Source of the DNA: Cryptomeria japonica
Lineage: Eukaryota > Streptophyta > Pinopsida > Cupressales > Cupressaceae
Length of the DNA: 64,000 nt
Assembly (NCBI RefSeq): GCF_030272615.1
Contig: NC_081414.1
Location: 910,973,009 to 911,037,008 of the forward strand
Direction of reading: 5' to 3'
This document shows positions 1 through 11,187 of the stretch, piece by piece; position 1 is the stretch's first letter, and each line of letters starts with the position of its first letter. A program made the translations under genes and the position numbers. The notes beneath the pieces were generated by a model. The model made no database searches and was not told the DNA's origin. It saw only the letters and a program-made list of their open reading frames with translations.

Positions 1-172
1 TCAATGGTCATTACTCATCGCAGAGCATATGCGATGCTCACGACTGAGTTGAGAGGCTCGGTAATCGACTTTTGCTTGCACTTAGATTTATCAATCTACA
101 AATTACTTTGATTGAACTCCCTCAAAAGCACAGGATCTACCTTCAAGCGGTTAGGCTCTATAGAAGGAACCC
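1..172 (-). other. Internal start of a minus-strand LTR element leaving the window
   Basis: This stretch lies just inside a minus-strand primer-binding site (173-184). It should therefore be the 5' internal region of an LTR retrotransposon whose body continues to the left of the window. No domain can be recognised in it. Confidence 0.5.
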
Positions 173-184
173 GCTCTGATACCA
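173..184 (-). other. Primer-binding site (initiator tRNA-Met type), minus strand
   Basis: Read on the minus strand the site is TGGTATCAGAGC, the usual plant primer-binding site complementary to the 3' end of initiator tRNA-Met. It directly abuts an LTR end (TGTTGA on the plus strand). Confidence 0.75.
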
Positions 185-597
185 TGTTGATTTTATGGTA
201 GTGCTCGTAACCACAGACAAATATCAGATTTTTTGCCTTCCCAACCATAGACAATAAGCTCTTATCGTCACCCTCGAGAACACTACATGATCTTCATATT
301 ATTGAATTCATATCTATTGATGCAATCATGACCTTTCATATATATGAGTCAATTCCTCCTAATAGACCTCAAGTTGGCCATATACATTTGGCACCATGGA
401 TGGGGTCAAACCTATATATTACAAGTTACATATGAGTCTCCCTTAGTTGCAAGTTACACATAAGTGGTTTGCCCAAATAGGGCCTACCCCAAATTAGACT
501 CATACAACTGAGGTATCCAAATGCCAAGGCCGACAGGCCACTTGGTATTTTGTGCACTAGGTCAGCCCTAGAAGGGATTTGGCCTAGCTATACAACA
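185..597 (-). repeat. 5' LTR of a minus-strand LTR retrotransposon
   Basis: The segment begins TGTTGA next to the primer-binding site and ends near ...TACAACA (the exact end is 594-600). It has the TG...CA form of an LTR. Just right of it, the sequence beginning ACACTTTTAACC resembles 53308 onward, so the LTR is inserted in the noncoding flank of the copy A repeat. Only one LTR is in the window, so the length rests on that boundary. Confidence 0.55.
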
Positions 598-1110
598 ACA
601 CTTTTAACCCAAACGCATTAAAGTCATTCATCTCCATACATGAACATGTTATGAAGATGCAGAATACTCATATATCAATTTAAGAAAATAGCTCATTGAC
701 TATCTTAACTGATCCCACTTAATGCACAAAAATGAAAGAAGAATTTTTAACTCCTAACTTTGTAACTATTTTCAATATGAGGAATGAGATCAATTTGAAC
801 AAGAATTTATTCACACAGAAATAAAGTCCTCAGATTCAAACTGTCAAAATTGCTTTCATATATGCAATTCACAGATGAATATCTTTCCTCATATCTTCAA
901 AAATAGATAAAGTATCAAGAGTTTACTTTAGCACACTAACAAAATTTCTCGGACCCTTCCAGAGTATCGAAAAATAGTTTTTATAGCCACAACCTGGCTA
1001 ACAGTTTTAAGAGGGAAACACGAAAATTCAAGATTTCTGCCCTGAAGTTTTAGAAAAGTTTTCTTAAAACTTAAAAACTAAATCTACTAAAATTAATGAT
1101 AAGAAAACAG
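598..1110 (-). repeat. Noncoding 3' flank of the copy A repeat
   Basis: AT-rich sequence without a gene. Its left end matches the region starting near 53308, which occupies the same place relative to copy B, so both flank and ORF belong to one dispersed repeat family. Confidence 0.4.
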
Positions 1111-2620
1111 TTATGGATCATTTTGATTGGGCTCAACAACTTTGACAGTTGATGCATTCTTCCATCCATCATAAGAAATGGACAAATCCCAAATTAAGGC
1201 ACCATGAGGGAGTCCCATGTCTATCATCTTCTGCTTCCAGAACTCTTTTTCCCTATGAACCTGCACAACTTTGTCGAAATGATTGTTGATCGAGGTGTCG
1301 AATGCATAAAAACAAAAGAGATTCAATCTTTGCAATGGTGGACAGATCGTCCGGAATTAGGTCCTTAGCCTCTTTGACATAATTAATTTTGCCTTCAAAT
1401 GATTTTGTTATAACCTCTGCAGCTTCGAGGGTCTTCCCGTCATCTTTTAGAAACTTGATTCTAATGCACACAAGTTCATTTCGCATGGATGCAACTAATT
1501 CTGCGAGCTAGTCCACTAGTTTTGCAAATTCTTCATAAGCTTTCTTTATTAAGGAATTCCTTGGTTAAACCTTTGTCTTGCAAACATACAAGATACTGTC
1601 ATCTAAGCCAGCTACATGTTTGTTAGAGAGAAACTTCATTACCCCATAGATTTGCACTTCTCGCATCTATGTTGCTTTCGCTGCCCATTTAGCTTCTTCT
1701 TTTTTCTAATTCATGATTTCGATTTCCAACTCTTTCATCACCATTAATGCCCCATCATAAACTCTTCTCAAATTAATAAAATACTCTGCACCTGATTTCC
1801 AAATTCCTTCTAACCACTCCATCAAAGTTTATGTAATGAGCCTGCATTTTTGTATTTGCTCGAGAGTCTTTTGATTAGTAGGTGAATTAGGGTCAAAGGA
1901 CGTTGGAAGCTTCGACAAAGGTTGATGGTTTGGATTATTAATTGTTTCGATATACTCAGCCATTCTCCTCAGAATTTCCTTCATCTCATGCGTATCCCTC
2001 TCATCCTTACATGTTCTATTGAGTATTTTCTTGGTTCCAACACCAAAATTTAGTTTTTCAACTATAAATTTTTTTGCAGTATGGTTGGCTACAACCTCAT
2101 CCATATTCAGGAGAGCAATTTATGTTGTCCAATTACCTATGCTTTCATCAAAATCAATTTTGGAAATTGTCTTTAGTTTCTTGGCTTTTGGTGTCTTTCC
2201 CAGGCATTTACTTACCATATCTTCCAATGGAACTAAAATAGGGACTATGTTCCTTTTCTTACTACTCAGAGTGTTTTCTAACCATAGGTGTCCAGTGTGC
2301 ACATGAGTTTTATCAGGACCAGATTCAACTTCCTTTCCTTTCTTTACCACCAATGTGGTAGCAGTATTCAACACATCACCCACCTATTGATTATCACTTG
2401 CATTATCAATGTTCTGCACCTCTAAATCTGGATAGGCTGAGGTGTTTTCCATGTCAGTAGGGGCATCCAAATCAACTATGACTATATCCATAGATGGTTG
2501 TTTTACTTTATTTCTGGCTTTAGATTGAGTGATCCTAGTAGGAGTTGATTCCTTCTTGACCTTCATTGGCCTTGCTGCCTATTCAATCCTAACCTGTTTT
2601 GGAGGAACCTGCAACACAAG
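1111..2620 (-). pseudogene. Decayed accessory ORF, family with 54016-55279 (copy A)
   Basis: I do not recognise the function. From about 2620 down to 1829 one frame is broken only by stops (for example at 2384 and 2120); further frame changes occur between 1829 and 1111. The protein aligns with copy B along its length: PLEDMVSKCLGK (copy B PLEDMVSKSLGK), FDPNSPTNQKTLEQIQ (copy B FDPKSPANQKMLDQVQ), YGVMKFLSNK (copy B YGLMKFLGEK), and near the C-terminus FWKQKMIDMGLP (copy B VWKQRIIHIGLP). The middle is Lys/Glu-rich and probably helical. It has no zinc knuckle and no protease, RT or integrase motif. It most likely belongs to an LTR element as an accessory ORF; a degraded host gene family is the alternative. 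Confidence 0.6.
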
Positions 2621-4188
2621 GTGTGACAAGAGAGTTAGCTACTGGAACCTCAATGGTTGAAGCTTGGTTTTTTCTTGAAATTCTCTTAACCATTTTTTTG
2701 TCCTTCAAAGGGGCCAAGAACAAAAAATATAGTTTGCGCAAATCCTTTACTAACCAAATTGTGCAAATGAAGAAGGAAAGTAATTATTTTTAAAACAAAA
2801 CAAATCTTGAGGGCAGGCTTTAAAATCAGTTGCATGATTTGCCATAATTTGTAACTGCATACTTATCCATTCCAAATTACTCTGAAAAGACTTGATTCTA
2901 ACAATTCATTAATTACAAGTCTTTTCCCTTCATACCTTTCCTTTAAATGATTATTCTCAAGTACGTTCTTTCATCGCAACTCATTCCCTCAAGGTTCACC
3001 TTTTAAATATGGAATATTCTTTATATGATTGCTGCTAATGCGACACTTCTTTATCTCCAAAGCCATCAATCCATCAAACCTTGAACTTTGAACTTTGAGC
3101 CCTCCAAAAAGTGGTTCAAAAGAACCAAAAAAGGACAAACCAAGAAAAAGACACCAAAATGCCATGACTCACATGTTACAAGAACATGACTCAGATAGGA
3201 CTCAACTTTCGAAACTTTGAACTATGAACCTTGAACTTTTTGAAGAGGTTCAATAGTTCAAGTTCCATGACAACTGTTACAAAGACCTTTAACACTTTTA
3301 AAGAAAAGTCACGATACAACATACTCCACTTGAACTTGAACCTTGAACTTAGAAAAGGTTCAACTGACAGGTTCGAGTTCAAGAAAAACTTTACCAAGAT
3401 AAAAACCGAGACTTACACAAGCCCAGACTAAATAAACACTCCTTATTTTGATGATGTGAGAAAAAAAAAATTGGAGGGTAACACTAAGGATGAATTTGAA
3501 GCTAGGAGAAAGATGTTTTCTTGACTACCCATTGATATCATATGAATTTTCAGGCTCTTTCCCATTCCAAATCAAGTGCAAGATGATGGAAGGCACCTCC
3601 AAGGTTCCTTTGAACAAGGGAAAGAAAAGGAGATACAAGTTAAATCAAATGAAATAGAAATCACCATATTGGAGGAAGTGGTATGATGGACAATTTGGAT
3701 TCCCACTCTAATGATGAGACAAAGAGAATGAGCCTTAGGGAAGGTGCAACCGAAACAACTTGTCCTAAGGGATCTAAAAGGAAAAATAATCACAAGGAAG
3801 AATATGGACAAAAGAGACAAAAGACTAGCATAGATCATCCTTCAACTCTTGGAGACCTTTCCAACTAGTTAAACAACTCACAATTTTGAGTCTTGAGTAG
3901 AAAGTTATGTCTAGTCAAATATAGGACAAAATTTGATATAGTTTTTTTGAAAATCTCATAGTTTTGGATTTTATTATGTAATTAACAAATATGACTATTG
4001 AGTTTAGATTCTCAAGGGGTTTTGGTGACCCTTGGAATCTTATGAACTATTATATGTTTTATTTTCAAATTGAATGGATTACTTTTTGGCTTGCTTCAAT
4101 TCTTTGTTTACCTTGTTTGTGTAAACAAATCCACAATACTTCAAGTTCTCACTCAGGTGTTGTCATCCAAATCCATAATTCAGATCAG
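2621..4188. other. No recognisable gene; TTGAACTT-rich stretch
   Basis: AT-rich DNA without a supported gene. Between about 3076 and 3385 the words TTGAACTT, GAACCTTGAAC and their reverse forms recur many times. This produces mirror-image small ORFs on both strands. A 61-codon Lys-rich ORF at 3683-3868 has no recognisable domain. Confidence 0.5.
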
Positions 4189-4200
4189 TGGTATCAGAGC
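4189..4200 (+). other. Possible primer-binding site upstream of the accessory ORF
   Basis: The sequence is TGGTATCAGAGC, as in the Copia elements here. An LTR to its left is not demonstrated. It stands about 110 bases before the accessory reading frame that was later split at 4464. Either it is the primer site of an older element whose first ORF is that frame, or it is a chance relic. Confidence 0.4.
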
Positions 4201-4264
4201 AAGTTCGCTCTTGTATTTCATATCACACACGATCAACATATCAAAGATAAGGGTTGGAAACAAG

Positions 4265-4463
4265 AAATCCTTCAGACTACCATCTACTTCAAATGTTCAA
4301 GGGACAAAGGAGTCTTAAATACAAGATGAACATTTCGATGATGAAAATCGTGACCTAGAGCCCATCGAGCCTGATGAATATGATGAAGAAGAAATACTAC
4401 AATAGGATAAGTCCCATGAATCCCTACCCTAGGTATCTCTTTCTTCTTCTACTATGGTGCATG
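4265..4463 (+). pseudogene. N-terminal part of Gypsy-linked accessory ORF, split by Copia insertion
   Basis: A frame rich in Asp and Glu contains the stretches DEHFDDENRDLEPIEPDEYD and VSLSSSTMVHA. It has three stops (TAA, TAG, TAG) in places where Gln would read through. The frame is cut at 4463 by the Copia insertion and continues in phase at 18368 once the GCATG target duplication is counted once. This supports a single old coding region. Function unknown; the highly acidic N-terminus is the only distinctive feature. Confidence 0.55.
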
Positions 4464-4506
4464 TGTTGGCATTTGCATGAAGATTGCATCATTGAAATGT
4501 TATATT
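4464..4506 (+). repeat. First 43 bases of the outer Copia 5' LTR
   Basis: This matches the start of the 3' LTR at 16980. Its last five bases, ATATT, are the target duplication made by the inner element. The rest of the LTR resumes at 11188. Confidence 0.95.
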
Positions 4507-5285
4507 TGTTGGCAAATGCACACTCCAATGAGAAATTGTAGGTGATTGAAGGTATTGTCATTGATGGCAACCTTGCAATTATAGGATACCGACAAGCACC
4601 GGCACCAGCAGACTCTACACCGACATACAGGATCACTAGCACCAAATAGGAAGATCGCCGACACCATGGGCGACAAGAATTTTGTGTAATTATACTTTGT
4701 AATTAATTGTAAAATCTTTTGTAAGCCGACATGGTGGATTGTAATATGACTCATATAAGTATGAGATCATTATAGATCATTTAGATAAGGAAGTATGAAA
4801 ATATTGTAGCAGACCTAATGTGTGAATTATTGGGATAAGGGTTTATGTATATTGCAGAGCTTAAACCAGTACTGAATCTGGCATAGTAGATGATGATTTG
4901 AAGCAATACATGACATTGGATTTGTATAATCCAATTTTGTAAGTTAGTGAGACTTCATTTTGTATATGAGCAGTGAGCTCTAGGCATTTGGCCTTCCTGC
5001 ATGTGCAGGCCCCTATTGTAAACAGTAATATTCTCTTATTGGCCAGTAAGCAAATATTGTGGGTCACAAATCCTACTGAGGTTTTTCCCACAATGGGTTT
5101 CCTCGTTAAAAATATTGTGTTATGGTGTGCTTTTCATGTTGTGGTTGTTGTTCTTATTTACTACATTAATTTTTGTTTATCGGTACACAGTTCTAAAATG
5201 TTTTTCATGTTATAAGTTAAGAAAATTCTTTTACCGATCAGATACTAATTCACCCCCGCTCTCAGTATCTTTGGGAATCCTAACA
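4507..5285 (+). repeat. 5' LTR of the inner Copia-like element
   Basis: Begins TGTTGGCAAATGCAC and ends CCTAACA. It matches 10440-11182 apart from scattered changes and an extra stretch of about 36 bases near 4595-4630. It contains the block GAGGTTTTTCCC...GGGTTTCCTCG (5077-5110) shared with the other Copia LTRs of this window. Small ORFs in it recur in the 3' LTR and are not genes. Confidence 0.95.
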
Positions 5286-5287
5286 AT

Positions 5288-5299
5288 TGGTATCAGAGC
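5288..5299 (+). other. Primer-binding site, inner element
   Basis: TGGTATCAGAGC starts two bases after the LTR end and is complementary to the 3' end of plant initiator tRNA-Met. Confidence 0.93.
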
Positions 5300-5356
5300 T
5301 TGGTCCTCTATTTTCAAAAGCCTAACAACTTGAGGAAGATATTGACACTGGTAGAG

Positions 5357-6469
5357 ATGGAAAAATTGAGAAAGCAATTGGAAACAACTCTTTCAGACTA
5401 TGATGCAGAAAAAGTGAAGAATATCAAACTTGAAGATGATCTAAAGGCTGCACATGATATCATTCAAGGACTTCAAGAGAATTTCACTATTGCAAGGAAC
5501 AAGAGAAGAGAACTTTGTGAAAAGATGCAAATTGATGAAGATGAAAAGGAAACTCTCAATGATTTGGTAAACAAGCTGAGATAAGAAATCAATACAACAA
5601 AGAATGAGATTCAAGATATGACTATGAGATTTTGTAAAGAAATTGAAGATAGAAAGAAGAATGAAGATGACTTGACTAGAAGAATCAATGATGCTACAAA
5701 TGAAAATCTAAGACTCAGTCATGAGAATGATATGCTAAAGATAGATCTAATTCACTTAGAACATGATAAAACTGAACTCATGAGAAAGAAGGATTTCTTG
5801 GAAAATGAATTAGCTACTACAAATCGACACAAGGAGAAATTCAAGAAAAGTTTAGAGGAACTTGATGACATGCTGAAAAATCAGAAACCTAATGGTGATA
5901 CAAATGGCCTTGTCTTTGAAGTTGGTGAAAGCTCCAGTACTGCAAACAAACATGATCATAGCAAACTGGTAAGACAGCCTAATGCTTACAAATTTAATGG
6001 GAAATGCTTTAACTGTAACAAGTATGGTCATAGAGAAAATCAGTGTAGATCTAGAAACTATCAAAACACTAATACACCCATTGGTCAATGTTCTAAATGC
6101 AACAAAGTTGGTCACAATTCACAAAATTGCAGAATGAATGTAAGATGTTATGTTTGTGGAAGAATTGGACACTTATCCAATCAATGCAGAACACATACCG
6201 ACAAAGGATATGGGAAAGCTATTTAAAAAAACAATGTGACTTTCTATGCTTGTAACAAGATTGGACATATTGCTAAATTTTGTAGAAGTAAGACATCACC
6301 GACAAATAACAAAGGACCTAGCTTGAAAGGTAAAGAAAAGGTTGAAGAGGTAAAGCAGGAATTCTCAAAACAAAGGATCAGAAAGTCAGATCAGAATGTT
6401 GATGGGAATACTCCTCCATCAGAAGAACAAAGTAACACTCCACCGGTAGGAGACCCTTCATCAAATTGA
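5357..6469 (+). pseudogene. gag: Gag-like coiled-coil protein with four zinc knuckles, two stops
   Basis: A single frame of 371 codons from the ATG at 5357 is broken by TAA at 5582 and 6224. Roughly residues 1-170 are charged and heptad-like (coiled coil). There follow three good CCHC knuckles, CFNCNKYGHRENQC, CSKCNKVGHNSQNC and CYVCGRIGHLSNQC, and a fourth, FYACNKIGHIAKFC, that has lost its first Cys. The C-terminal tail is Lys/Pro/Ser-rich. In LTR elements such a protein binds the RNA and forms the particle. The usual Copia gag domain seen at 12610 is not recognisable here; the coiled coil takes its place. The ATG was chosen because it is the first in frame after the primer site. Confidence 0.8.
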
Positions 6470-6771
6470 AGAAAAATCCTTTGGGGGTTTGGCAACAAAT
6501 TGAAAAACATGCTAATATACCCTCGGTTGATGGTGAGAAGTTGAATTACTTCTTTACTGGCAGATGAGTTAAGTTGTGACTTAAATGGCAAGCATTAAAT
6601 GTAGTTGTTGGAGAAAATAACATTATAAAGTAAGTGTTTTGGCTCTTTTTTCATTCACCAAACATTCAAATCTCTGAGAGCGTGAAAATTCTGAGCAAGG
6701 GAATCCATAGCGAGAAGGAAGCAAGTCATTCAAGAACACATACCTAAAGGTAGATTGAGGTACTTATAATC

Positions 6772-9700
6772 ATGGCATCCTCCTCTATTTCTGAATTTAT
6801 AGCCAACCCTACTGTGATTGAGGTTATCAAGCGTCCTAGACCCGTATTCAAACTTGTTCCCGAAATAGCGAAGAAAGATGATACCCTAGGTTCATTCTCT
6901 CAAATTCCTAAAGGAGTAGTATATGTTGAAGACCCTAGGATATACATACATTGTCATATAGAGGAATTAGGAGATGATGAAATCAAGAACATGTATAGGA
7001 CTGTTTTATGTGATGAATCTGACAATATCAAACTGGAACATAAGATAGTGGAAACCCTAGGTTTTACTAAAATCCTTAGTATCCCGGATTTTCCCAAGGA
7101 TGTTATAAGGATTGTGCTAAGTAGAGTGCATGGTGAATTCTTTTGGTTGGACTCAATTCATAAGATCACCAAAGAAGCGATTAAGGCAGTAATAGGGTTA
7201 CCTTCCACTAGTAGCAGGCTTGACAGGACTAAAAAGGTCTCTAATGACACAGTAATGGACCTAACCGGTGCAACATTTGACAAGAGATCACTTAGAGTCA
7301 ATGATGTAAAGGACATAAATGTTAGATTTGTCAGTATGATCCTTGGATATAAAGCCACACATGCTAATAGATTAAACTTAGTATCTAGCTTATGCATTAA
7401 AAGTGCTTATGATTTAGTGAACAACAATGCTAAGATTGACATCTGTGAATGGCTTAAAGATGAATTGATAGACAATTTGAAGAAGGTCAAAGGAGATAAG
7501 AAAGGAACTTTTAGATTTGCAAATTTACTTGTATGTTTGATGCTATACATTACTAAGGAAGTACCCGGTATTGGTAGAAAATATTTTGGCTTTGATATAC
7601 CGGTAGGAAAGCAACTATTGGACACATTAAACAACATGGGAGAAAACAGAGAGAAAAATATAAACGAACATTTTCAAGCACTAAAGGCTCAAATGAAGAC
7701 AAGAATAAGACTATCTCAAGCAATTGTAGATAAATATCTAAAGGAAATATGTTTTGTAATTAAAAAGGATGAAATCTGGATGGAGGTAGTTGTCCCTAGG
7801 ACTATCTGGGTAACTGAAATGGGATATGAAATAGATGATAACATCATTGAAACTTATGCAAAAGCCCTCCTTGAAACACCAAAGGAACCATATAAGAAAG
7901 TCTTTGGAAATGCATAAACAATTGAAAGCCGTATTCAGTCTAGGAAAAGAGTTAAGAAAGTTGAACAAACAATGAGGAAGGGAACTAGACAAGCTAAAGC
8001 TATTACAGAAGATGTATTGAAGCAAACTGGTATCAAGGAAAGTGAGCTGGAAGGACTTCAACCGGAAGCTCATCTTTCACCGGTTGCAACTTCTTCTGAA
8101 AGTGATATACTGACGGTATTCAAAAGGGTAGAAAGGAAACAAAAACCCTCACCGGTACCCTCACCCAACCTAGAAGAACAAGACAAAAGCAACAGACAGT
8201 TAGGCCTCAAGTTAAGAAGTTGACTCCTAAGAAAAAGAAGGTGAAATAGGTTATTGCTCCACTGGATAAACTCCTAAGTGAAATAACAAAAGATGGAAAA
8301 CTAAAAAATATAAGCAAATTGTATAACACACTATCTGCTGATGATAAAGAGAGCGTAGAAAATAGTGTAATTTTACACTTGGACATATTCAAGAAATTTT
8401 TGATGGAAATTGTTGATGAAATACCCACTGATTTATATAGAAGACTAGAAGCTAGAAGGGTAGCTATTGTTGAGTTAGACAAAAAGATAAAAATTGAAAA
8501 ATTGCTTGCAGTTCACCCAGTGAACTCACCTGAAGAAATAGATCAATTAATCAGTGAGGCCAACCGAACAGTATTTTCAACTGGTCACCGACATGTTGCA
8601 CTTATGGTAGGAAGATTGAATGAAATTTCTGAAGAGACTACAAATCAATGGGACATATTTTTTGTTGAAAAAGAGAAACGGGAAGAACTCAAAAGATCTA
8701 AGACTATCAGAGTGTATCAAAAGGACAAGGACAAGGGGAAAGGTAAGGTAGGTGAACCTCCAAACCTTAAAATAACTGATAACTTACCCCCACCTCTTTC
8801 TGATACTCCACCGGTAGAAACCACTGACAATCAACTAGCTACAAAGAGTATGGAGACTCCTCAAGAGGATACAAATCCCGAGTCTGAAATTTTGTACACT
8901 ATGAATATAGACACCCAAGAGGTAAACATTGTGGTGGACAAAGAGACCACTGAGGATAAGAAGAAAGATGTGACTACTGAGTCATTGGCTGCAGATGTTG
9001 AGGTTGAGGTTAATGATACAATAAATATAAGCACAGAAAAACCTACTCTAATAGAGCAACTGATAGAGGACACCACTAGGAAACCATCAGAAGAACCAGT
9101 AGATAAAATTGAAAAACAATCAAGAGAATCGGCAATGGACAGTGCAGAGGTACAAACTGAGAAACTGGTAGTACATATTGAGACTTCATCAGAAAAACTG
9201 GCAGTTGAGAGCACAGAGAAACCCTCTGAGACATAGGTTGAGAAATAAGTTGAGAAACAGGTTGAGATGCAGGTTCATGCAGAGACAGTGCCACCGACAA
9301 CAACTGAAAAATCCTAAACCTTTGCTAGTAGAAATGCAAACACAAACTAACCTACCAGAGGTCAAAACAAGCAAAGTTATTACTACAACCAGCAGCATGG
9401 AGATTGTGAATACAGTTGGACAAACATCTAGTTCTTCAATGACAAAATTTAGACCAACGAATGTGACAAAAGTATTATTAGATTCTATCAAGAAGATCAC
9501 TAACTATAATGCACAAGCCTACAAGGCTATTCATGACACAACTCCTATTCTTAAATTGGTAGCACCCAAGTGCATTGTGGGAAGTAAAGATTCTTTAGGT
9601 CAACTAGACACATTGTCTAAATACATCACTAGTAGCATTTTGACAGTTGATCAGATAAATGAAGACACATTTAAAGAGAAGATGAATAAGGAGAAAGAGA

Positions 9701-10215
9701 AATTCTTTGAGGAAATTGTAAAGAAGAATAAGGAGAAAATGGAAACCTTATTACCGACACTAGGAGAAACAATTTTGGATTTCAAGAAACTGTACATAGA
9801 TACTTTTAAAACTAACATTTTGACAGAACACATAGATTCAGAGATCAACAAGGCATAAGATGAAATAAATAATATTCCTGACAATTTAATAGGAGCATCA
9901 GATTCATTTTTGAAAATTGAAAAGAAGATTGCAGATCTTGAAGAGAAAATTGAAAAGTTACAAAACGACAAAGAAAAGATAAAGATTGGGGCACAAAACT
10001 TAAAATGCAAACTTGGTCCTAAACTAGATTACCTTATTTCTTTGAGAAAAGAAATTTCTGAGGCTCTGGTTCCTGGACTTAAGACACCGGAAGAGAAAAT
10101 GTACATACTCACCAGTATAGTTCAAAGAACAGAAGCGACATTACAGGATAGCAAAAGATTCAGTGACAGTCAGAATTTGGTATGGGCAGATCTTTTCCAG
10201 ATTGTAACCCACTAG
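6772..10215 (+). pseudogene. Very long accessory ORF in place of pol, unknown function
   Basis: About 1,148 codons start at the ATG at 6772. The first 381 codons are open, ending with TAA at 7915. The same frame continues to about 8220, then two frameshifts (near 8200 and 9300-9400) and several stops lead to the natural end at 10215. The N-terminal 380 residues look globular, including FFWLDSIHKITKEAIKAVIG, a motif type common in plant retrotransposon accessory proteins. The middle is Pro/Thr/Glu-rich with repeats of EKP and EKL/V-type words. The C-terminus (about 9660-10200) is a Lys/Glu-rich coiled coil. No Asp-protease, integrase, RT or RNase H motif is present. It fills the place of pol between gag and the 3' purine tract. 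Function unknown. Confidence 0.75.
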
Positions 10216-10280
10216 TTACAAGGATCTAGGTAGGAACCACACTCTACTGATAGTGAATGACAACCTTTGCCATTGATGTC

Positions 10281-10439
10281 AAAGGGGGAGTAGTGGAGAT
10301 GAGAAAAATGATTAGAAGAAAGACATCATCTGCTCAGGGGGAGCACACAGTTTTGGTAAGATAATTTTGGCAAAACATTTTTGGACGTAGAGTTTTGATT
10401 TTTCTCATGAGTGTTGCCATCAATGCCAAAGGGGGAGAT
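10281..10439 (+). other. Three polypurine tracts, inner element
   Basis: AAAGGGGGAG at 10281, CAGGGGGAG at 10335 and AAAGGGGGAGAT at 10428-10439. The last abuts the 3' LTR and is the likely plus-strand primer. Repeated purine tracts before the 3' LTR are known from Sirevirus-type Copia elements; assignment to that lineage is inference. Confidence 0.75.
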
Positions 10440-11182
10440 TGTTGTAAAATGCACACTCCAATGAGAAATTTTAGGTGATTGAAGGTATTGTCATTGATGG
10501 CAACCTTGCAATTATAGGATATCGGTAGGCACCGACACCGAAAAGGAAGATCACCGATACCATGGGCGACAAGAATTTTGTGTAATTATACTTTATAATT
10601 AATTGTAAAATCTTTTGTAAGCCGACATGGTGGATTATAATATGACTCATATAAGTATGAGATCATTGTAGATCATTTAGATAAGGAAGTATGAAAATAT
10701 TGTAGCAGACCTAATGTGCAAATTATTGGGATAAGGGTTTATGTATATTGCAGAGCTTAAACCGGTACTGAATCTGGCATAGTAGATGCTGATCTGAAGT
10801 AGTACATGACATTGGATTTGTATAATCCAATTTTGTAAGTCAGTGAGACTTCATTTTGTATCTGAGAAGTGAGCTCTAGGCACTTGGCCTTCCTGCATGT
10901 GCAAGCCCCTATTGTAAACAGTAATATTCTCTTATTGGCCAGTAAGCGAATATTGTGGGTCACAAATCCCACCGAGGTTTTTCCCACACCGGGTTTCCTC
11001 GTAAAAAATATTGTGTTATGGTGTGCTTTTCATGTTGTGGTTGTTGTTCTTATTTACTGCATTAATTTTTGTTTATCGGTATACAGTTCTAAAATGCTTT
11101 TCATGTTATAAGTTAAGAAAATTCTTTTACCGGTCAGATACTGATTCACCCCCCCCTCTCAGTATCTTTGGGAATCCTAAAA
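10440..11182 (+). repeat. 3' LTR of the inner Copia-like element
   Basis: Starts TGTTGTAAAATGCAC and ends CCTAAAA, where the 5' copy has CCTAACA, so the terminal CA has mutated. It is followed directly by the target duplication ATATT at 11183-11187. Confidence 0.95.
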
Positions 11183-11187
11183 ATATT

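Larger units (their letters stand above)
4507..11182 (+). mobile_element. Pol-less Copia-like LTR retrotransposon (inner)
   Basis: Two LTRs (4507-5285 and 10440-11182) flank a primer site, a gag-like zinc-knuckle frame, a long accessory frame and three purine tracts. The perfect 5-bp target duplication ATATT (4502-4506 and 11183-11187) lies within the 5' LTR of the outer Copia, making this the youngest insertion of the left stack. No protease, integrase, RT or RNase H motif is found between the LTRs. It is therefore non-autonomous and would need pol from another Copia. LTR ends and purine tracts resemble those of the outer Copia, a likely helper type. Confidence 0.93.

Noticed and set aside
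4861-5333. Small ORFs in both strands, repeated at 10757-11205
   Set aside because: They lie in the two LTRs of the inner element and recur only because the LTRs are copies of each other. No codon-level conservation beyond the LTR similarity.
8861-9214. 117-codon ORF on the minus strand
   Set aside because: Antisense shadow of the repetitive Glu/Thr-rich middle of the accessory ORF at 6772-10215.
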